Shown here piece by piece: positions 33,165 through 41,079 of a DNA stretch of 44,955 nucleotides. The stretch's first letter is position 1, and each line of letters starts with the position of its first letter. The stretch comes from JAAYCI01 sp964370045 (GTDB lineage: Bacteria; Bacillota; Clostridia; Oscillospirales; Ruminococcaceae): NCBI GenBank assembly GCA_964370045.1, contig CAYJGZ010000018.1:1-44955 (forward strand), written 5' to 3'. The translations under genes were made by a program, and so were the position numbers. The notes below the pieces were generated by a model. That model saw only the letters and a list, made by a program, of their open reading frames with translations, searched no databases and was not told where the DNA came from.

Positions 33165-34796
33165 ATGTCTACTCTTCCAAATAATTTTTATGATGCTGTA
33201 ATCATAGGCGGCGGCCCTGCGGGGCTATCCGCCGCAATATACACCTGCCGTGCAAAGTACAAAACCCTCGTTTTGGAAAAGGCAAAGTTCGGCGGACAGA
33301 TAACCATCACCTCCGAGGTGGTAAACTACCCCGGCGTGTACCACACCAGCGGCGAGGAGCTGACAAAGGAGATGCAACGCCAGGCACAAAGCTTTGGGGC
33401 AGAGTTTTTGATGGCGGAGGTGCACGGCTTTGAAAAAAACGGCGATGTGTTCACGCTCAAAACAGACAAGGGCACATTCGATACGCTGGGCATAATAATA
33501 GCCGGCGGTGCGTCTCCTCGAATGGTGGGCTTTAAGGGCGAGGAAGAGCTGAAAGGCAGGGGCGTTGCCTACTGCGCCACCTGCGACGGTGAGTTTTTTG
33601 CGGGCAGGGACATTTACGTTGTGGGCAGTGGCTTTGCCGCCTGCGAGGAGGCGCTGTTCCTCACAAGATTCGCACGCAAAATTTACATGCTCATCCGTGG
33701 TGAGTGCTTCAGCTGTACGGGCAGTGTCACCGAGGAGGTAAAGGCGCACGAAAACATTGAAATTCACTATAACACTTCCGTGAGCGAGGTGTACGGCGAG
33801 GGCTTTGCGCAGGGCATTGTGCTTAACAAAAACGGCGAAGAACTGCGCCACTTTCAAGAAGAGGGCATCGGCGTGTTTGTTTTCGCAGGCTACTCCCCCG
33901 CCAGCGAAAACTTCGCAAACATCGTCGCACTAAACGAAAGAAAGTACATCCTCACCGACGAAAACCAAAAGACGAACGTAGACGGCGTGTATGCCGCAGG
34001 CGACATCTGCGTGAAAAACCTGCGCCAGGTGGTGACGGCCGTCTCGGACGGTGCAACCGCCGCAACATCGCTTGAAAAATACATAGCTTCGGAATATGAT
34101 AGACTTAGCATCCCCAAAAGGGAATATGCCGCCCAGGCACGTGCGCAGCACACCCCCAAAGCCGAGCAGGATAGTAACGGCGATGACGGCGCTTTCATCT
34201 CCGCAGATATAAAGGAACAGCTGCAGCCTGTACTTTCCCGCTTTGAGAGGGGCGTTTTGCTAAAATATGCGCTGGACGAGCGGGATATTTCACGTGAGGT
34301 GCAAGGCTTCATGGATGAAATGTCCACTCTCAGCGATAAAATCACCTGCCAAAAGGAGGACAGCCTGCAAAGCGATGCTCTGCCTGCCATTGCGCTTTGC
34401 AAGCAGGACGGCACTGCCCACAACATCGCATTTCACGGCGTGCCGGGCGGACACGAGTTCAACTCTTTTATCGTAGGCCTTTACAATGCAGCAGGCCCGG
34501 GGCAAAAAATATCCGACGAGGATTTAGCACGCATTGCCGCCATAAAAAAGCCGCTTCGCATACAGCTTGCGGTGACGCTTTCCTGCACAAACTGCCCCGA
34601 GCTTGTCATGGCGGCACAGCGCATAGCAACAGAAAACGAGAACATTTCGCTGGACATTTACGACCTACCCCATTACGAGGAGCTAAAGAAAAAGCACAGC
34701 ATCATGAGCGTTCCGTGCATGATAGTGAACGGCGAGCATGTGCATTTTGGCAAAAAGCCCCTGCCCGAAATTTTGGATATTCTCGAGAATATTTAG
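33165..34796 (+). CDS. AhpF-like disulfide reductase with swapped domain order
   Basis: 543 residues. Residues 1-320 are a thioredoxin-reductase module: FAD loop VIIGGGPAGLSAA, redox motif CATC (137-140), NAD(P)H loop VVGSGFAACEEA, and GDICVKNLRQVVTAVSDGA. From about 345 to the end is an AhpF-N-terminal-like pair of thioredoxin folds with CTNC (474-477) and cis-Pro MSVPCMIVNG. In classical AhpF this module comes first; here it is last. It should pass electrons from NAD(P)H to AhpC. Such TrxR-AhpF(N) fusions occur in anaerobic Firmicutes. Its start ATG 33165 lies after AAGGTGG. Confidence 0.88.
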   Translation: MSTLPNNFYDAVIIGGGPAGLSAAIYTCRAKYKTLVLEKAKFGGQITITSEVVNYPGVYHTSGEELTKEMQRQAQSFGAEFLMAEVHGFEKNGDVFTLKTDKGTFDTLGIIIAGGASPRMVGFKGEEELKGRGVAYCATCDGEFFAGRDIYVVGSGFAACEEALFLTRFARKIYMLIRGECFSCTGSVTEEVKAHENIEIHYNTSVSEVYGEGFAQGIVLNKNGEELRHFQEEGIGVFVFAGYSPASENFANIVALNERKYILTDENQKTNVDGVYAAGDICVKNLRQVVTAVSDGATAATSLEKYIASEYDRLSIPKREYAAQARAQHTPKAEQDSNGDDGAFISADIKEQLQPVLSRFERGVLLKYALDERDISREVQGFMDEMSTLSDKITCQKEDSLQSDALPAIALCKQDGTAHNIAFHGVPGGHEFNSFIVGLYNAAGPGQKISDEDLARIAAIKKPLRIQLAVTLSCTNCPELVMAAQRIATENENISLDIYDLPHYEELKKKHSIMSVPCMIVNGEHVHFGKKPLPEILDILENI

Positions 34797-34869
34797 GCGC
34801 ACACCCCCACTGTTCGCCAAGTTCCTCGCCGCCCATACCGCATACTATTCTTACTGATACACATTAAAA

Positions 34870-34991
34870 GGGTGTGAACAAAAGCGGTGATTTAGAGTAC
34901 GTCAAGTGCGAGAAGAAGGCGCTATATCCTCCCCGCCGCAGGTGGAGAGGGTATAGCAAAAAACTTAATCACCTCTATGTGTCCGCACCCC
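34870..34991. repeat. Family B hairpin repeat, opposite orientation
   Basis: About 122 bases, GGGTGTGAACAAAAGCGG to TGTGTCCGCACCCC. The shared blocks appear as complement (GAGTACGTCAAGTGCGAGAAGAAGGCG, landmarks at 34900-34923), and the centre is an imperfect hairpin (TATATCCTCCCCGCC-GCAGG-TGGAGAGGGTATA). Confidence 0.75.
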
Positions 34992-35009
34992 ATTAAAAGG
35001 AGCATCACC

Positions 35010-35375
35010 ATGTCAAAAAGCATAATCGACCACATCAGCTTTTCGGTACCGAACATGCAGGAGGCTATAGATTTTTATGCGTCGCTCGGCTTTGGGCTTA
35101 CGGGCAGGTACAGCGGCGACGGAATGGAATTTGTGTTTATTTCGGACGGCGTTACCACCTACGAGCTTTTGGAAAACAATATCCTCGGCAAAACCGTAAT
35201 AGACCACGTAGCGTATGTTTCGCAGGATATTAAGGCGGACTTTGAGCGCTATGCGGCGCAGGGCCTTACCACAACAAAGCTTGGGGCTGTGGATTTTCTT
35301 TTTGAAAATGGCGTGCAGTACTTTTTCATAAAGGGCGCAGGTGGCGAAAAGATAGAGTTTTGCCAAAGGTGTTAA
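35010..35375 (+). CDS. VOC-superfamily (glyoxalase-like) protein
   Basis: 121 residues with two beta-alpha-beta-beta-beta halves: IDHISFSVPNMQEAIDFYASLGF, then IDHVAYVSQDIKADFERY, and a final EKIEFCQ. His and Glu at the usual metal positions (H in DHISF and DHVAY, E in KIEF) suggest a metal-binding enzyme or resistance protein; no substrate can be assigned. ATG 35010 follows AAAAGGAG; the 11 upstream codons are inside the family B repeat. Confidence 0.85.
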   Translation: MSKSIIDHISFSVPNMQEAIDFYASLGFGLTGRYSGDGMEFVFISDGVTTYELLENNILGKTVIDHVAYVSQDIKADFERYAAQGLTTTKLGAVDFLFENGVQYFFIKGAGGEKIEFCQRC

Positions 35376-35471
35376 TGGCGCGGTCTTATCTAAAAAGTTT
35401 TTGCACAGCTTTATGTTCATTATAGGTTGTACACTATCCGTTGAATTACACAGATGAAAGGGAGCATTAAC

Positions 35472-35975
35472 ATGAACTCAATCTTCACAAGACGCAGTGT
35501 GCGCAGCTTTACCGAAAAGCAAATCGAGGCGGATGCGATGGATAAAATCCTGCGCGCCGCCATGCAAGCACCCTCCGCAGGAAACCAGCAGCCGTGGGAG
35601 TTTGTGGTGGTAAGCGGCAAGCAAAACCTTGAAAAACTTTCAGCCTTCAACCCCTACGCAAAGTGCCTTGCAGGCGCAAACGCAGGCATTGTGGTGCTGG
35701 GCAACACCGAGAGGATGGCCATGCCCGACTTTTGGCAGCAGGACCTTGCCGCCGCCACCCAAAACATCCTCTTGCAGGCGGCGGAGCTGGGGCTGGGCGC
35801 TGTGTGGTTCGGCTGTGCTCCGCACGAAAACATGATGGACTTTGTGCGCAAAACCTGCGGCCTTGACGCAAAGCTAAACCCATTTTGCGTGATTGCGCTG
35901 GGCTATCCAAAGGATGCGGACGCAAACAAGTTTGCCGACAGGTACGACGAAAGCAGGATAAGCTACATAAAGTAG
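35472..35975 (+). CDS. Nitroreductase-family FMN oxidoreductase
   Basis: 167 residues. FMN-binding pattern at the N-terminus, FTRRSVRSFTEKQIE, then AAMQAPSAGNQQPWEFVVV, DLAAATQNILLQAAELGLGAVWFG, and CVIALGYPKDAD. It is a cytosolic NAD(P)H-dependent flavin enzyme acting on quinones, nitro compounds or enones; the substrate is open. GAAAGGGAG precedes ATG 35472. It is the last native gene before the integrated island. Confidence 0.9.
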   Translation: MNSIFTRRSVRSFTEKQIEADAMDKILRAAMQAPSAGNQQPWEFVVVSGKQNLEKLSAFNPYAKCLAGANAGIVVLGNTERMAMPDFWQQDLAAATQNILLQAAELGLGAVWFGCAPHENMMDFVRKTCGLDAKLNPFCVIALGYPKDADANKFADRYDESRISYIK

Positions 35976-36007
35976 TTTTTAGCTTTGCAGTATGGTATAA
36001 CGTCAAA

Positions 36008-36045
36008 GCCGCCCCCACCGAAATAAACGGTGGGGGCGGCTTTAT
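36008..36045 (+). terminator. Strong terminator after the nitroreductase
   Basis: GCCGCCCCCACCG (36008-36020) pairs with CGGTGGGGGCGGC (36028-36040), then TTTATAC. Confidence 0.85.
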
Positions 36046-36199
36046 ACTATTCGAGATGCTTTTTACACAAAGAAACACATTTGTAGCACGGAGGCAAAAA
36101 AGCACCCTTACTTCAAAGTGCTTGTTCTATTTCAAGCCGGCAAAAAATTTCAAGCATCCCTCTTGTTGGCCACACAGCGGCTACCAATATGCACCAACT

Positions 36200-36224
36200 A
36201 ACGGGCGCCTTTCGAATCCCACCA
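36200..36224 (+). other. Possible remnant of a tRNA T-arm
   Basis: ACGGGCGCC followed by TTTCGAATCCCACC resembles the variable and T-arm of the tRNA-Ser fragment at 36267-36321, but lies on the opposite strand. It has no acceptor partner and could be chance or the trace of an earlier event. The rest of 36046-36224 shows nothing further. Confidence 0.25.
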
Positions 36225-36262
36225 ACTAAAAAAAGCCAAGATTACCTATGGTAATCTTGACT
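36225..36262 (-). terminator. Terminator of the native tRNA-Ser
   Basis: On the minus strand: TCAAGATTACC, loop, GGTAATCTTGG, then a run of seven T, right after the tRNA 3' end. Confidence 0.7.
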
Positions 36263-36266
36263 TTTT

Positions 36267-36321
36267 GGCGGAGAAGGTGGGATTCGAACCCACGTGCCCG
36301 TGAAGGCAACCGCATTTCGAG
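36267..36321 (-). other. 3' half of tRNA-Ser(CGA): attachment site of an integrated island
   Basis: Reading the minus strand: anticodon loop CTCGAAA (36321-36315), 3' anticodon strand TGCGG, variable arm, T-arm GTGGGTTCGAATCCCAC, acceptor strand CTTCTCC, G, CCA (36269-36267), then its terminator. The 5' side does not continue as tRNA: the five bases before the loop are GTATT, not the CCGCA needed for pairing, and no D-arm follows. A break in the anticodon loop is typical of tyrosine-recombinase integration. The native chromosome lies to the left and the island to the right; the intact tRNA should be at the far end of the island, outside the window. Confidence 0.75.
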
Positions 36322-36637
36322 AATACACAACCCTTGTAAGACCCATAACAGATTTTGTCATTTTCTGTCAGTTCCCTACCTCGATTTTTGACGTTTTGAA
36401 ATTATTTTTCACGTCATTTTCGCGATAAAAATCATAGCTTCAAGCATTCATGCAACATCGCATTTTGCAGTGATTTTTGATTTTTCGGCAGAACTTTGGG
36501 CAGAACTGACAGACATAAAAATGCTATTGATCGCCCTCCAAATAACTTCTAAGTCTGCGCAAAATAAGGTGTTATTTTTCTATAAATGCCGTTTCACCCT
36601 TATGTTGAGCACTTGATAATTGGAGGCAAAATATTCT
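36322..36637. other. Left end of the island: repeats and possible integrase tail
   Basis: About 316 bases without a complete gene. TCTGTCAGTTC (near 36365-36375) and its complement GAACTGACAGA (near 36503-36513) form a long-range inverted repeat, and GCAGAACT occurs twice near 36488-36508. On the minus strand a frame of about 43 codons (ending SAEKSKITAKCDVA) runs to 36446 or so; it could be the last part of a lost integrase. Both are plausible recombinase arm sites and remnants, but unproven. Confidence 0.3.
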
Positions 36638-37159
36638 ATGGAAAATCAAGCAATGGATTGGTCCCTAGTTCCCGATGTTATAAGCAAAGAACAGTTATAC
36701 AAGCTTTGCCATATCAGCAAGAAGCATGCACGTTTCCTGCTCCTCAGTGGAAAGATTCCTTGTGAAAAAACAGGGAAGAAAACTTGGGGTTACCGCATCA
36801 AAAAAGAGGACGTACAGCATTATTTAGAAAATCGTACTGTTAAGCCCAATTTATATACAGTTCCTGTTCATTTCTATAAAACCCAAACGATTTCTCCCGG
36901 TGAAAAACCAAGTCCCCATGAGCTCAGGGAGCATTATGAAGAACTGCTAAAGCAACAACCTGACACACTCAAAACAAAAGATATTGCAGTCATCACCGGC
37001 TATGGGCCCGAACGCATCTACCAATGGTGCCGTGTGGGAATATTAAAATGCTTTGTTATCAATCAAGCCTATGTGATACCAAAGCAACATTTCATTGAAT
37101 TTCTCTGTGATGGGCATGTTTTATTCGCATCTCTTCATGGAACAGAGTCCATAGATTAG
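36638..37159 (+). CDS. Helix-turn-helix protein, excisionase-like
   Basis: 173 residues with two winged-helix/Xis-type units: ISKEQLYKLCHISKKHARFLLLSGKIPCEK (about 14-43), then KKTWGYRIKKEDVQHYL, and a second one, LKTKDIAVITGYGPERIYQWCRVGIL near 105-130. Such DNA-binding proteins stand beside integrases in Clostridial mobile elements and act in excision or element control. No integrase is visible nearby. ATG 36638 is preceded by TTGGAGG at 10 bases. It is the first gene inside the island, close to the attachment site. Confidence 0.7.
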   Translation: MENQAMDWSLVPDVISKEQLYKLCHISKKHARFLLLSGKIPCEKTGKKTWGYRIKKEDVQHYLENRTVKPNLYTVPVHFYKTQTISPGEKPSPHELREHYEELLKQQPDTLKTKDIAVITGYGPERIYQWCRVGILKCFVINQAYVIPKQHFIEFLCDGHVLFASLHGTESID

Positions 37160-37363
37160 TTTGTTGGACACCTCGGCGGCATAGTAAAAATGCCACCATT
37201 TCTTTGATTCGTAAACTCTTTACTAAAAGGGGCATCCAAAAGCGATGGTTCTTTTATTATGAAAACAGTTTGCTGATTTGCTAAGAGTAGATCGAACATC
37301 ATACTGTAATCAAAAGTCGATACCCTTAACTGTCTTTTTTCTGCACGGATTTGACAAACTAAC

Positions 37364-37672
37364 CTAAATTAGTTTTTCATAATCTCGTTTTCCATAGATG
37401 ATATGAAGTATATAGACAACCTTATTTTCTTCATCAATACGATAAATCAAAATATAATTTTTTATGACAGCTCTTCGATACCCAAGTATGCGTAATCTTT
37501 CATCTGCGCAATGTTCATATATCTTCGGATTACTCTTTAAATGCTCGTAGCATTTCTCGACTTCATTTAAGAAGTTTGTTGCTGCAACAGGGTTATTTAA
37601 GTTATTCGAAATATATATAAGAATGCTCCCAAGTTCTTCATGTAGCGCAGAAGTTAGTATCAATTTATACAT
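37364..37672 (-). CDS. ParE/RelE-family toxin
   Basis: 102 residues: YKLILTSALHEELGSILIYISNNLNNPVAA at the N-terminus and R-x-LGYRRAVIKNYILIYRIDEENKVVYILHIIYGKRDYEKL at the C-terminus, the strand arrangement of ParE/RelE toxins. ParE members poison gyrase, RelE members cut mRNA; this looks nearer to ParE (plasmid-stabilisation type). It overlaps the antitoxin gene by 8 bases and should stabilise the island. Confidence 0.85.
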   Translation of the reverse strand: MYKLILTSALHEELGSILIYISNNLNNPVAATNFLNEVEKCYEHLKSNPKIYEHCADERLRILGYRRAVIKNYILIYRIDEENKVVYILHIIYGKRDYEKLI

Positions 37673-37925
37673 TATACTTTTCCCTGAGCACTTTTAAGCT
37701 GTCTTCAGCGTCAAACACTTTTCCCTCTCTTATCTCATCTTCGGCTTGTGCAAGTTTTGCATAAACTTCTAACAGTGCCATTTTCTGCTCATACACATTT
37801 ACATCCATAATCACCATAGAACCATAACCATTTTTGGTGATATAGATTGGCTCATTTGTTTCACTGCACATGGTGGAGATAAGGGCAGTGTTTTTCAAAT
37901 CTTTAATTGGGATAATTTGCGGCAT
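37665..37925 (-). CDS. Phd/YefM-type antitoxin
   Basis: 86 residues: IIPIKDLKNTALISTMCSETNEPIYITKNGYGSMVIMDVNVYEQ is the DNA-binding Phd fold (seen as short blocks PIKDLKNT, ITKNGYGSMVIM), followed by a helical acidic tail that binds the toxin. ATG 37925 follows AAAGGATGG; the three extra codons upstream are not needed. Confidence 0.85.
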   Translation of the reverse strand: MPQIIPIKDLKNTALISTMCSETNEPIYITKNGYGSMVIMDVNVYEQKMALLEVYAKLAQAEDEIREGKVFDAEDSLKVLREKYNV

Positions 37926-38289
37926 AATTACCATCCTTTCTGTAACAGAATTATACCATTATTGCCCCAAAAATTCAAATGGTTATCCTATTTTTCCCTT
38001 ATTATCCTACCTTTATTTTTACACCGATTGCAGAAATAACAAGAAAATTAACCGGCACAGTCTACAAGCATAAAGATGAGCCAAATTACGAGCGCCAAAA
38101 CAAACATCCATGGGCGTGGCTTTGATGATTTGATAAGCAAATAAATGATGACCAAAAATAATACTGTAAACATATTTTTCTCCATTTTGAAAGTACAAGT
38201 TTAACAAAGAACCCCCTTACGGGGATATTTATTTTTTATGGAAAAAACCGATTACATTGGAAAAACTGAAACCTTGGGCATATTCTTAT
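37926..38289. other. AT-rich gap in the island
   Basis: 364 bases between the antitoxin and the cysteine desulfurase end. A 48-codon plus-strand frame (37979-38125), ending NYERQNKHPWAWL, has no ribosome site and may be a fragment of a lost gene. A small stem CCCC-TTAC-GGGG near 38210-38222 with T-rich flanks may end the minus-strand operon. No other feature seen. Confidence 0.35.
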
Positions 38290-39423
38290 TCAATGCTTAT
38301 TTAATACACTTTTAATTGCAGTAGCAATTGCTATAACTTCTTCCTCAGTATTGTCTTTCGACAAAGAAATTCGTATGCTACCATGTGCATATTCTTCTGG
38401 AACTCTTATCGCTTTTATCACATGAGATAATTGTGAACTTTCTGAATCACAAGCCGAACCGGTCGAAATGCAGATTCCTTTTAAATCAAGTCTGTGTAAA
38501 AGAAGTTCACCCTCTACCCCTTTAAACGATAGACTGATATTGCCAGGTATATGATTAATATCTCCATTACGAATGTAATCTACATTCGCTTCAGTCAAAC
38601 TATTCAACAATGAAGCTTCGAGAGATATTAAGTGCAATTGATGTTCTTGAATGCGTTGGCAATTAAATTCAAGAGCTGTTGCCATACCAACAATGCTAGC
38701 AATATTTTCAGTTCCCGCTCTCACTCCATACTCTTGGGAGCCACCATTTGTATGCGGTGATATAATAGTACCTTTTTTTATGTAAAGAAAGCCTACACCC
38801 TTAGGGCCATTGAATTTATGAGCAGAAGCAGATAACAAATCAACGCCAAAGGCTTTCACATCAACATTAAGATGACCAACAGCTTGAACTGCATCCGTAT
38901 GAAAAAGTGCACCATGTGAGTGAGATATTTTTGCCAGTTCTTTGATGGGTTGTATAGTTCCAATTTCATTATTCACACACATTACAGATACCAGGCAAGT
39001 ACGATCGGTAATCATAAATTCAAGACTTTCAGGTGTGACAATACCTGAAGGTGTTGCATCTAAATATGCAACAGGATAACCCAACCTTTCAATTGCTTCA
39101 CATGCTCGTAAAATAGCATGATGCTCTATGGATGATGTGATAATAGCTTGCTTATCCCACCAGTTGGAAAAAGCAATACCTTTAATTGCCCAATTATCAC
39201 TTTCTGTACCACCACAAGTAAAAAATATTTCATCCGGTGATGCATTGATACATCTTGCGATTGTAGCCCTTGCTTCTGCAAGAACTTTTTTAGGCTTTTT
39301 TGCAAATGAATATGGTTGAGATGCATTTCCGTACTCATCTGCAAGCCACGGCAGCATAGCATCTAGTGCCGTACTGTTTAATTTAGTTGTTGCTGCATTA
39401 TCTGCATATATTATTTTCTTCAT
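38290..39423 (-). CDS. Cysteine desulfurase (IscS/NifS/DndA-like)
   Basis: 377 residues, PLP enzyme that takes sulfur from cysteine as a persulfide. It begins IIYADNAATTKL, has the PLP Lys203 in SASAHKFNGPKG, HTDAVQAVGH before it, and the catalytic Cys325 in STGSACDSES. Length and motifs suit both IscS and DndA. Its place as last gene of an operon with pglZ and brxL, directly after a CxxC protein, suggests that it feeds sulfur to a DNA-modification step (BrxP/DndC-type reductase), not Fe-S assembly; no IscU or other partner is nearby. ATG 39423 is chosen; ATG 39429, overlapping the previous stop, is possible. Confidence 0.85.
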   Translation of the reverse strand: MKKIIYADNAATTKLNSTALDAMLPWLADEYGNASQPYSFAKKPKKVLAEARATIARCINASPDEIFFTCGGTESDNWAIKGIAFSNWWDKQAIITSSIEHHAILRACEAIERLGYPVAYLDATPSGIVTPESLEFMITDRTCLVSVMCVNNEIGTIQPIKELAKISHSHGALFHTDAVQAVGHLNVDVKAFGVDLLSASAHKFNGPKGVGFLYIKKGTIISPHTNGGSQEYGVRAGTENIASIVGMATALEFNCQRIQEHQLHLISLEASLLNSLTEANVDYIRNGDINHIPGNISLSFKGVEGELLLHRLDLKGICISTGSACDSESSQLSHVIKAIRVPEEYAHGSIRISLSKDNTEEEVIAIATAIKSVLNKH

Positions 39424-39428
39424 ATTCA

Positions 39429-39626
39429 TCACATAAACAAGGTGCAACCATCATCCCTGAATTCTTCAATTTTGTCTAAAAGATCTTGCGTAGTGCAACT
39501 TAAATTTTCCGCAAGACAATTCATACAATAGAAATTTATGATTGATTGCCCTAATAATTTTTTGTTTATACCGATAGTATCATTATTTAGTTGTTTTTTA
39601 CCACATATGACACAATCAACATTCAT
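39429..39626 (-). CDS. Small CxxC zinc-ribbon-like protein
   Basis: 65 residues, no family recognised. CVIC near the start and CMNC near residue 34 form a two-knuckle zinc or sulfur-binding pattern; a third Cys (LSCTTQDLL) and one near the C-terminus follow. Its ATG overlaps the brxL stop (11 bases) with AAGGGG upstream, and its stop abuts the cysteine desulfurase start, so all three are coupled. A sulfur-carrier or DNA-binding adaptor role is a guess from context. Confidence 0.65.
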   Translation of the reverse strand: MNVDCVICGKKQLNNDTIGINKKLLGQSIINFYCMNCLAENLSCTTQDLLDKIEEFRDDGCTLFM

Positions 39627-41067
39627 TACAAAACCCCTTTAAACTAAACACAGGAATATCTTTACCTTTAAACTCACTATCTAGTATTCCTAGTTGCATT
39701 TTAATTATTTTTCTCATTTCAACAGCAGGACGCAAGCAATAACGCCTAAATTCACGAATATTCACGTCTTCAACGCTACGAACATTTGGAAATAATAACT
39801 TTAAGTAAGCTGTGCAAAGCCGCTTTACTGCCTCTGTGTCGCGAGTATCCGCTCGTTCTGGCACTTCTACTATCTTATCCACTATTGCACGATAACTCAC
39901 ATCTTCACGTAGCATATTCATTATTGTGCAAAAATATTCCGAATTTAGAGCCCACCCAGATATCTTCAAATCATCGTTCATTCTAGGAATATCCCATCCT
40001 TTGATAAAACCATGAAAACGATCAAGCAACGCACTTTCATGGAAAGTTTTAGGAAGCTCTGAAAACATACTTTTATAAACATCCATATTATCTTGGGCAA
40101 TATTGCCAAGTAATATAATACCTGCGTTGGCAACTCCCTCATAAGTTCCAACTGTGAATATTCCAGATTCCATATAACCTTTTAACGCGGCTCTCATTTC
40201 ATCTATATCTGTGAAAGAAATAGTTTGAACTTCATCAAGTGCAACATAATCGTTGTTGCACACCAAACCTTGTGTACGCTTACTTATATCATAGAACATT
40301 TTGGCTCTTGACATTACTCCACCAGAAGACAGCCATCCAAATTTACTCACTCTACCAAAAAGATATGACTTACCAGTTCCTTTTGGAGCAAGTTCAATTA
40401 AATTGAGCCTTTTCTCTACGAAAGGTAACAATCTTGCAAGCATTGTAAGTTTTTGTTTTTCATCATCATACCCATCAGCATTGTAATCTATTGCACCGAG
40501 GAGCACATCTATCCATTCAGTTATGGCAAATTCGCTGCGAACATCTTTATAATAATCAAGATCTATTGTGTATGGGCAAAAATTAGTAAAGTCAGTCAAC
40601 TTAATCTTACCCAAAATTTTAGGCTTAACGCTATCATCAGGCAACCTATAACCTAATTCTACTACACCCCATGTTTCTTTTCCATTTACAAGTTCAGATT
40701 TACACTCATCCCATATATGTGGTTCTATTATTGTTTCTTTATTTGTCAATCCAAAGTCTGGCAAAGAAAAACTGATTTCTTGTGTTTTGATATTTATATC
40801 CACTTCAATTTTTGTAAGTATTTTCACTCGCTCATTTTCTACTATAATTCTATTCTTTATACTTACCCATTCATCTTTTTTGGGCAAATATGTGCTAATA
40901 AAATTTGTGATTTCATCTAAATCATATTTTCCAAAATCGTCACTAAATTTCCTTAGAAGCCAATCTCGAAGAAAAGAGGGTAGACTTAATGCCGAAAAGA
41001 AATTACTTTCTTTAAGGTCTTTATATACTACCATTTCATCAAAACATTCACGTAATTTCTCTTCCAC
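39616..41067 (-). CDS. brxL: BrxL-like AAA+ protein of BREX (short form)
   Basis: 483 residues. An N-terminal region of about 200 residues is followed by an AAA+ core: Walker A ELAPKGTGKSYLF (about 225-237, Lys233), SSGGVMSRAKMFYD, Walker B YVALDEVQTI (about 274-283), then ALKGYMESG and LLGNIA. This is the BrxL pattern (protease-Lon-related BREX protein). It ends soon after the AAA+ lid, with no Ser-Lys Lon protease domain, so it is shorter than the usual 650-700 residue BrxL. BrxL proteins bind DNA as hexameric rings and are needed for phage restriction. It starts at GTG 41067 behind AAGGAGG, 12 bases after pglZ. Confidence 0.8.
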   Translation of the reverse strand: MEEKLRECFDEMVVYKDLKESNFFSALSLPSFLRDWLLRKFSDDFGKYDLDEITNFISTYLPKKDEWVSIKNRIIVENERVKILTKIEVDINIKTQEISFSLPDFGLTNKETIIEPHIWDECKSELVNGKETWGVVELGYRLPDDSVKPKILGKIKLTDFTNFCPYTIDLDYYKDVRSEFAITEWIDVLLGAIDYNADGYDDEKQKLTMLARLLPFVEKRLNLIELAPKGTGKSYLFGRVSKFGWLSSGGVMSRAKMFYDISKRTQGLVCNNDYVALDEVQTISFTDIDEMRAALKGYMESGIFTVGTYEGVANAGIILLGNIAQDNMDVYKSMFSELPKTFHESALLDRFHGFIKGWDIPRMNDDLKISGWALNSEYFCTIMNMLREDVSYRAIVDKIVEVPERADTRDTEAVKRLCTAYLKLLFPNVRSVEDVNIREFRRYCLRPAVEMRKIIKMQLGILDSEFKGKDIPVFSLKGFCNEC

Positions 41068-41079
41068 CCGAGTTCCTCC

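Noticed and set aside
5064..34991. Family B repeats as a CRISPR array
   Set aside because: Copies are thousands of bases apart, differ in orientation and length, and no cas genes are present.
36267..36350. A complete tRNA-Ser
   Set aside because: The anticodon stem does not pair (GTATT opposite TGCGG) and there is no D-arm or 5' acceptor strand.
38019..38207. 62-codon minus-strand ORF in the island gap
   Set aside because: No ribosome site, hydrophobic shadow-type composition and nothing recognisable.
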